A stretch of DNA of 28,496 bases from NCBI GenBank assembly GCA_002409285.1, contig DHUT01000095.1, positions 1-28,496 on the forward strand, given 5' to 3'. The notes under the pieces are model-generated. The model saw only the letters and a program-made list of their open reading frames with translations. It had not been told where the DNA came from and did no database searches. Position 1 is the first letter of the stretch; each line of letters starts with the position of its first letter. Below, in pieces: positions 24,024 through 28,496 of this stretch. This DNA is from Firmicutes bacterium UBA5227. GTDB taxonomy: Bacteria; Bacillota; Clostridia; Tissierellales; Sedimentibacteraceae. The translations under genes were made by a program, and so were the position numbers.

Positions 24024-25428
24024 GAGACATATTATCAAATCATTATTAAAGGCATTGCTAAACATATTCTTGTATCCGTTTAAGCTGATTTTCAGACTGA
24101 TTGGCAGACTGCTAAAGAGGTTTAAATTTTCCATTGCCTTTAAAATTTCAACATCATATTTATTGATTTACATGATAATTATCTTATTGGTTGCATTTAC
24201 CACGTCGGTGGGATACCTGATATTCGAGTTTGAAAGATACGAAGAAGAAGTTATAATTGATGACGTTGAAGAAGCGGTTCAGGAATTTCCGGATATTTTT
24301 ATAAAAGAAAATAGAATTAATTCACTCAAAGTGTATGATAGAAATTTAAATCCGGTTTATCCTGTGAATAATAATGACAGGTACTCAGACAATATAATTG
24401 TAGTAATAGAAAAATTAATTTATAACAGGGAATATGTATATTCTACAAGTTTTTACCATGATAACTCCCAGTATTACATGAATATCAGCTATGAGGTTAA
24501 TGGATTAATTGATGATGCATTTAGGATTTTTTTCATGGTTATAGTATCTGGAGCTATCGGACTTTTAATATTCACACCTATTGTATCAAGAACCAGTTAT
24601 AAAATGATCGGACCTATTAAAAATATGACCGAAATTACAAAAACCATTACAGTGAACAATATCAACACAAGATTGGATATAAAAGGTACCCAGGATGAAT
24701 TAAAGGAACTTTCTCAGACTTTCAATGAGATGATGGATAGAATAGAAGAAGGTTATAAGACCCAGCAGCAATTTGTTTCAGATGCATCACATGAACTGAG
24801 AACGCCCATAGCAGTAATCAAGGGCTATGTTAACATGCTTGACAGATGGGGCAAAAACGACAGGGCAGTATTGGAAGAATCAATTTCAGCTATTAAAAAT
24901 GAAACGGAAAGCATGCAGGATTTAATAGAGAAGCTTTTGTTCATTGCCAGAAGCGATAAGAGCACATTAGTATTTACAAAAGAGGATTTTAAAATCAGCA
25001 TAATATTAAAAGAAATAGAAAAAGAAACTAAAATGATTGATATTAAGCACAGGCTGTATTTTTATTTTTATGAAGATGCAACTATTTATGCTGATAAAAA
25101 CAGAATAAAGCAGGCGATAAGAATACTTATTGACAATGCTATAAAGTTTACGCCTCAGGACGGCTGCATAATGGTATCCGGATTCATCAAGAACGAGTAT
25201 TATGTCATAAAGGTTGAAGACACCGGAATAGGAATTAAAAAGAAGGATTTGGAGAAAATATTCGAAAGATTGTACAGAGCTGAAGAATCAAGAAGCAAGG
25301 GGATAGGAGGACATGGTCTGGGCCTTTCAATTGCTAAAATCATAGTACTGGGTCACAAGGGAAAAATCAAAGTAAAAAGTGTTGCAGGAAAGGGTTCCGA
25401 ATTTTCCATAATGCTTCCGTACATTTAA
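24016..25428 (+). CDS. Sensor histidine kinase (EnvZ-type)
   Basis: A 470-residue membrane kinase, partner of the preceding regulator. A basic N-terminus, membrane helix 1 near 45-72, a small external domain of about 100 residues, helix 2 near 173-193, a HAMP linker, then HisKA with SDASHELRTPIAV (H259), N box DNAIKF (N374), DTGIGIKKKD and GGHGLGLS. The start is GTG inside the end of the regulator gene, as is common for translationally coupled pairs; the ribosome site is weak. No periplasmic fold I recognise. The pair lies directly upstream of spoIIAA but is separated from it by a tandem repeat and a promoter-like region. Confidence 0.94.
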   Translation: MNKRHIIKSLLKALLNIFLYPFKLIFRLIGRLLKRFKFSIAFKISTSYLLIYMIIILLVAFTTSVGYLIFEFERYEEEVIIDDVEEAVQEFPDIFIKENRINSLKVYDRNLNPVYPVNNNDRYSDNIIVVIEKLIYNREYVYSTSFYHDNSQYYMNISYEVNGLIDDAFRIFFMVIVSGAIGLLIFTPIVSRTSYKMIGPIKNMTEITKTITVNNINTRLDIKGTQDELKELSQTFNEMMDRIEEGYKTQQQFVSDASHELRTPIAVIKGYVNMLDRWGKNDRAVLEESISAIKNETESMQDLIEKLLFIARSDKSTLVFTKEDFKISIILKEIEKETKMIDIKHRLYFYFYEDATIYADKNRIKQAIRILIDNAIKFTPQDGCIMVSGFIKNEYYVIKVEDTGIGIKKKDLEKIFERLYRAEESRSKGIGGHGLGLSIAKIIVLGHKGKIKVKSVAGKGSEFSIMLPYI

Positions 25429-25466
25429 TTAACTAATTAACTAATTAACTAATTAACTAATTAACT
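25427..25466. repeat. Tandem repeat of AATTAACT, five perfect copies
   Basis: Five head-to-tail copies of an eight-base unit begin within the stop codon of the kinase gene and end in a degenerate sixth copy AATCAACA. The unit contains TTAA and CTAA, so the block carries stops in every plus-strand frame. No spacers or insertion sequence are associated. Confidence 0.95.
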
Positions 25467-25518
25467 AATCAACAATTAAAAAAACATTAATAATCGACAA
25501 ATAACAACAAAAGAAGTC

Positions 25519-25548
25519 AGGGAAAAATCCTTTTCAAAAGTGTATAAT
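25519..25548 (+). promoter_or_regulatory. Possible sigma-H or sigma-A promoter of the spoIIA unit
   Basis: AGGGAAAAA at 25519 resembles the sigma-H -35 (AGGAWWW), and GTGTATAAT at 25540-25548 can be read as its -10 region or as a perfect sigma-A -10 (TATAAT) without a good -35. spoIIA is sigma-H dependent in B. subtilis. By-eye match only. Confidence 0.35.
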
Positions 25549-25583
25549 GGAGTACATAATATAACAGAAAGGATTTGGGAAAA

Positions 25584-25889
25584 GTGAATTTAGAATTTAT
25601 TGAATCCGGACAAGCCTTGACAATCAGGCTTAAGGGAGAACTGGATCACCACAGTGCAGATGAATCAAGAATATTGATTGATGAAAAAATTAATAAAGGA
25701 AAGTTTAAAAAACTGATTATAGATTTTAAAAACCTTGACTTTATTGACAGCTCAGGTATAGGCTTTGTAATAGGACGTTACAAGGTAATAAGAAAAAGAA
25801 ACGGAGTAATTGAAATTATTAATGCTAATGCGAAAGTCAGAAAAATCCTTGACATGAGCGGCATAGGAAAAATAATCGAAATTAAATAG
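25584..25889 (+). CDS. spoIIAA: Anti-sigma factor antagonist SpoIIAA
   Basis: A 101-residue STAS-domain protein. In its unphosphorylated form it displaces sigma-F from SpoIIAB in the forespore. The sequence ELDHHSADESR near residues 19-29 and DFIDSSGIG (52-60) are the family hallmarks. Ser57 corresponds to Ser58 of B. subtilis, the residue phosphorylated by SpoIIAB. An upstream TTG at 25575 sits against the AAAGGA site; GTG 25584, ten bases behind it, gives the usual MNLE start and was chosen. The gene ends nine bases before spoIIAB. Confidence 0.95.
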   Translation: MNLEFIESGQALTIRLKGELDHHSADESRILIDEKINKGKFKKLIIDFKNLDFIDSSGIGFVIGRYKVIRKRNGVIEIINANAKVRKILDMSGIGKIIEIK

Positions 25890-25898
25890 GGGGATAAA

Positions 25899-26324
25899 AT
25901 GCAAAATAATTATGTAATATTTAAAATACCAAGCTTATCAGTCAATGAATCTTTTGCCAGGGCAGCGGTGGCTGCATTCTGCTCAATTTTAAATCCTACT
26001 ATCAGCGAAATCAATGATATAAAGACTGCCGTATCTGAAGCTGTTACAAATGCAGTAATCCACGGCTATGAAAATACAGTGGGAGAAATTGAAATATCTT
26101 GCAAAATCAAGGGGCAGATAGTTGAAGTAATAATTGAAGACTTTGGATGCGGAATACTTGACGTGGAGAAAGCAAAGGAACCTTTATACACAACAAAACC
26201 GGAGCTGGAACGTTCTGGGATGGGTTTTGCCGTCATGGAATCATATATGGATGAAGTTGTTGTATTATCAGAAAAAGATGTTGGAACAAAAGTTATAATG
26301 CGAAAAAAAATCAGTGAAAAATAA
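25899..26324 (+). CDS. spoIIAB: Anti-sigma-F factor / serine kinase SpoIIAB
   Basis: A 141-residue GHKL-fold protein that holds sigma-F inactive and phosphorylates SpoIIAA. Motifs: KTAVSEAVTNAVIHGY (E47, N51), EDFGCGI (D81) and RSGMGFAVME (107-110 glycines). The ATP-binding residues are complete. Preceded by GGGGG ten bases before ATG. In nearly all spore formers sigF follows within a few bases; here the coding frame ends and nothing resembling a sigma factor follows. SpoIIAB therefore has no partner gene in this window. Confidence 0.95.
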   Translation: MQNNYVIFKIPSLSVNESFARAAVAAFCSILNPTISEINDIKTAVSEAVTNAVIHGYENTVGEIEISCKIKGQIVEVIIEDFGCGILDVEKAKEPLYTTKPELERSGMGFAVMESYMDEVVVLSEKDVGTKVIMRKKISEK

Positions 26325-26437
26325 AAGATTAAAAAAAAGATAATGTAATTAAACAAGTTGAATTTGCAAACATTATAGTTTGATTTGCTAATAACTCATG
26401 AACTCATGAATGATACAAAAAATTAACATTAAATATT

Positions 26438-26465
26438 AAAAAAGGCACTTATAGTGCTTTTTTTT
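26438..26465 (+). terminator. Rho-independent terminator behind spoIIAB
   Basis: AAAAAAGGCACT pairs with AGTGCTTTTTT (one G-T pair) over a three-base loop TAT and runs into eight T. It separates spoIIAA-spoIIAB from the spoVA genes. Confidence 0.88.
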
Positions 26466-26466
26466 A

Positions 26467-26495
26467 GTATTCAAAATTATTTTTTGTAAATACTA
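26467..26495 (+). promoter_or_regulatory. Sigma-G-like promoter of the spoVA operon
   Basis: GTATT (26467-26471) and AATACTA (26489-26495) match the B. subtilis sigma-G consensus GHATR and CATWHTA at four of five and six of seven positions. The spacing is 17 instead of 18 bp. It lies between a terminator and the first spoVA-linked gene, where a forespore promoter is expected. Confidence 0.5.
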
Positions 26496-26512
26496 CTCTT
26501 GAGGTGATTTAT

Positions 26513-26635
26513 ATGAAAAAAAAGATTTTTATTGTAGTCATATTATTATTAATTAGCTTTTCAGCTATATATTTGGGCAGCAATATGGAAAACAAGTCTT
26601 TGAAAAAAATACCAGATAGTGCGGTATTGTTATAG
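26513..26635 (+). CDS. 40-residue membrane micro-ORF upstream of spoVAC
   Basis: A 40-codon frame starting ATG with GAGGTGA five bases upstream. The first 22 residues (MKKKIFIVVILLLISFSAIY) form a typical short signal-anchor: lysines, then a hydrophobic helix. The rest is polar (SNMENKSLKKIPDS). No lipoprotein Cys. The TAG overlaps the AGGAGG of spoVAC, so the two are translationally coupled. A small hypothetical gene occurs in the same place in C. acetobutylicum (between sigF and spoVAC), from memory; no homology is claimed. Confidence 0.7.
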   Translation: MKKKIFIVVILLLISFSAIYLGSNMENKSLKKIPDSAVLL

Positions 26636-26643
26636 GAGGAAGA

Positions 26644-27084
26644 ATGAAATACGATAAGGACAGTTATAAGCAGGTAGTGGATGAATATACTCCAAAAAAT
26701 AAAATGCTTAAAAATTGTGTATGGGCATTTATATTTGGAGGAGCCATTTGCTTATTAGGAGAAATAATAAAAAATGTGCTTATGTCCGGGTTCAATATAG
26801 CCGAGCAGGATGCGGGACCCATGAGTTCAGTGATTCTTATAGCCTTAAGTGCACTGCTTACAGGACTTGGATGGTATGATAAATTGGGTAAAATAGGCGG
26901 TGCGGGGACAGTTGTTCCTATAACAGGTTTTGCCAACTCAGTTGTATCTCCTGCTCTTGAGTATAAAAGAGAGGGATACATACTGGGTACAGCATCCAAT
27001 ATATTTAAACTTGCAGGTCCTGTATTGGTTTTTGGATATTTTTCATCATTCATTGTAGGAGTTTTAAGTCTCCTGTTCAGCTAA
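26644..27084 (+). CDS. spoVAC: Stage V sporulation protein AC
   Basis: A 146-residue membrane protein of the inner spore membrane. SpoVAC forms a mechanosensitive channel through which dipicolinic acid (DPA) moves during sporulation and germination. Helices lie near 22-48, 60-78 and 112-146. The LGWYDKLGKIGGAGTVVPITGF region and the family-typical N-terminus KYDKDSYKQVVDEYTP identify it. AGGAGGA overlaps the preceding stop. First recognised gene of the three-gene spoVAC-AD-AE set, the minimal clostridial version; spoVAA, spoVAB and spoVAF are not present. Confidence 0.97.
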   Translation: MKYDKDSYKQVVDEYTPKNKMLKNCVWAFIFGGAICLLGEIIKNVLMSGFNIAEQDAGPMSSVILIALSALLTGLGWYDKLGKIGGAGTVVPITGFANSVVSPALEYKREGYILGTASNIFKLAGPVLVFGYFSSFIVGVLSLLFS

Positions 27085-27110
27085 TAAAATTTAAATAGGA
27101 GGATAGCAGG

Positions 27111-28106
27111 TTGAAAAAAATCGGTAAACAAACATTTAGCATAAAGGATGATGTATTTGTCAGAAGTACATTTACAATTGCAGGCAAGAAAGAAGGGGAA
27201 GGTCCTCTCGGAAAAGAATTTGACATGGTTGTAGAAGATGACCTGTGGGGAGAAAAATCCTGGGAGAAATGTGAACTAAAGTTTCAAAAAGAAGCAGTTA
27301 AAAATTTAATGGATAAGAACAACTTAATGAAGGAAGACATTGACCTTCTAATATCAGGTGATTTATTAAATCAAATAGCTTCATCATCCTTTGCCGCAAG
27401 AGATTTACAGCTACCTTATATCGGGGTATACGGAGCATGTTCTACGATGGCTTTGACCTTGGGTCTGGGGTCGCTTATCATTGACGGAGGCTTTGCCAAT
27501 AACGTTATATGTGCAACATCAAGTCACTTCTGCAGTGCAGAAAGGCAGTACAGATTACCCCTTGAAATGGGAGGCCAGCGTCATATGTCAGCACAATGGA
27601 CTGTTACAGGTGCCGGAGCAGTATGGCTGTCTAACAGCGGAAGCGGTCCCAGGATAAAAAATGTTACCTTCGGTAAAATTCAGGATCTGGGAGTAAAAGA
27701 TGCCAACAACATGGGAGCTGCCATGGCACCTGCGGCATATGATTCATTAAGGCAGCACCTTGAGGATACTGGGATAGATTATGATTTAATAGTCACGGGA
27801 GATCTGGGTACTGTGGGTAAATCAATCGTAAATAAAATGTTTAATGAAGATAGCAGCAGTATTGAAAAAAAATATGATGACTGCGGTACAATAATTTACG
27901 ACATAGATAAACAGGATGTTCATGCAGGAGGAAGTGGGTGCGGATGTTCGGCAACCGTATTCGGAGCATTTTTGTACAAAAAGCTTTTGAACAGGGAAAT
28001 AAACAGGCTGTTATTCACATCTACAGGAGCACTCCATTCTCCCACATCTACCCTGCAAGGAGAAAGCATACCAGGAATAGCACATTGTATCGGTATTGAA
28101 ATGTAA
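27111..28106 (+). CDS. spoVAD: Stage V sporulation protein AD
   Basis: A 331-residue thiolase-fold protein that binds DPA at the inner spore membrane. YGACSTMALTLGLGSLI (C110 at the thiolase-like position) and DVHAGGSGCGCSATVFG near the C-terminus are typical of the family. The start is TTG, seven bases behind AGGAGG; no ATG lies near, and KKIGKQTFS is the normal N-terminus. It does not look like a catalytic ketoacyl synthase because the usual second His-rich triad is not seen. Between spoVAC and spoVAE with 26 and 9 bp gaps. Confidence 0.97.
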   Translation: MKKIGKQTFSIKDDVFVRSTFTIAGKKEGEGPLGKEFDMVVEDDLWGEKSWEKCELKFQKEAVKNLMDKNNLMKEDIDLLISGDLLNQIASSSFAARDLQLPYIGVYGACSTMALTLGLGSLIIDGGFANNVICATSSHFCSAERQYRLPLEMGGQRHMSAQWTVTGAGAVWLSNSGSGPRIKNVTFGKIQDLGVKDANNMGAAMAPAAYDSLRQHLEDTGIDYDLIVTGDLGTVGKSIVNKMFNEDSSSIEKKYDDCGTIIYDIDKQDVHAGGSGCGCSATVFGAFLYKKLLNREINRLLFTSTGALHSPTSTLQGESIPGIAHCIGIEM

Positions 28107-28115
28107 GGAGAAAGT

Positions 28116-28472
28116 ATGAATTACTTAATGAGTTTTATAGTAGGGGGAATTATATGTGTGATAGGACAAATAATAATTGACACTTTTAAAAAGAACAATG
28201 CTTACTTGCTGGTTCTATTAGTTGTAGCAGGAACATTTCTTGGCTACTTCGGCATATACGATAAAATTATTGAAATAGGATATTCAGGTGCGACGGTACC
28301 TCTCCTGGGTTTTGGGCATTCATTGGCGGAAGGCGCAGTTGAAGAAGCAGCATCGAAGGGGTTTATCGGAGCTTTAAGCGGAGGTGTTGTAAAAACAGCT
28401 CCGGGAGTAGCGGCGGCACTGCTGTTCGGATACATAGCTGCCGTGATATTTAGTCCAAAAGGAAATAAATAA
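28116..28472 (+). CDS. spoVAE: Stage V sporulation protein AE (SpoVAEb)
   Basis: A 118-residue membrane protein of the SpoVAC/SpoVAEb family. It has hydrophobic helices near 3-22, 30-50 and 88-112, and the FGIYDKIIEIGYSGATVPLLGF motif, parallel to that in SpoVAC. It works in DPA transport with SpoVAC and SpoVAD. AAGGAG precedes the ATG by six bases. Last gene in the window; the sequence ends 24 bases behind its stop without a visible terminator. Confidence 0.95.
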   Translation: MNYLMSFIVGGIICVIGQIIIDTFKKNNAYLLVLLVVAGTFLGYFGIYDKIIEIGYSGATVPLLGFGHSLAEGAVEEAASKGFIGALSGGVVKTAPGVAAALLFGYIAAVIFSPKGNK

Positions 28473-28496
28473 AAACTAAAAAAAGAAATGGTTCAG

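Larger units (their letters stand above)
26325..26512 (+). other. Non-coding gap where sigF would be expected
   Basis: Together with the micro-ORF this is the 319-bp gap between spoIIAB and spoVAC. None of its six frames shows any part of a sigma-70-family protein; sigF would need about 750 bp. It contains two tandem AACTCATG units (26393-26408), a terminator and a sigma-G-like promoter. Confidence 0.8.

Noticed and set aside
25427..25466. CRISPR-like array
   Set aside because: The unit is eight bases, copies are contiguous with no spacers, and no cas genes are near.
26325..26512. Decayed sigF
   Set aside because: All six frames were read; no region 2 or region 4 sigma motif and no frame of useful length was found.

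Overview
This 28.5 kb window looks like a chromosome segment of a low-GC, endospore-forming member of the Clostridia (Firmicutes). The evidence is AT-rich DNA with strong GGAGG ribosome sites, sporulation genes (gpr, spoIIP, spoIIAA, spoIIAB, spoVAC, spoVAD, spoVAE), T-box and SAM-I leaders, and the gene order comEC-holA-rpsT-gpr-spoIIP-lepA, which is also the core order in Bacillus subtilis. A Tissierellales or Sedimentibacter-like host is a guess from gene style only. I ran no database search.

Layout. 1-71: 3' end of a tRNA and its terminator. 70-1050 (-): RNase H-like exonuclease. 1124-9154: the conserved block comEC (DNA uptake channel), holA (clamp-loader delta), rpsT (S20, opposite strand, UUG start), gpr (spore protease), spoIIP (engulfment hydrolase) and lepA (EF4). 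In B. subtilis lepA is followed by hemN-hrcA-grpE-dnaK. Here it is followed by a long hairpin and two genes on the minus strand: an acidic Asp/Tyr-rich orphan and a small metallo-beta-lactamase-fold protein. 10779-15725: DEAD-box RNA helicase with a DbpA-type tail, a threonine T-box leader with thrS, and a uridine phosphorylase-family gene. 15732-16607 (-): DegV-family lipid-binding protein.

16858-21048 is a methionine unit: sigma-A promoter, SAM-I riboswitch with terminator, metF, a free-standing MetH reactivation domain, and a MetH without that domain. The three genes overlap one another and together supply methyl-THF, make methionine and re-methylate oxidised cobalamin. 21105-22361 (-) is a CLC transporter whose selectivity motifs resemble the fluoride-type branch. 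Behind it lies the C-terminal remnant of a flavodoxin/ferredoxin-like gene (22441-22626), then a UBA-like/DUF4342 protein and an OmpR/EnvZ-type two-component pair.

25519-28472 holds the forespore genes. spoIIAA and spoIIAB encode the anti-anti-sigma/anti-sigma switch, but sigF, which normally comes next, is absent. Its place is taken by about 190 bp of non-coding DNA ending in a terminator, a sigma-G-like promoter, a 40-codon membrane micro-ORF, and then spoVAC-spoVAD-spoVAE (DPA channel). A sigma-factor switch without its sigma factor is the most unusual feature of the window.
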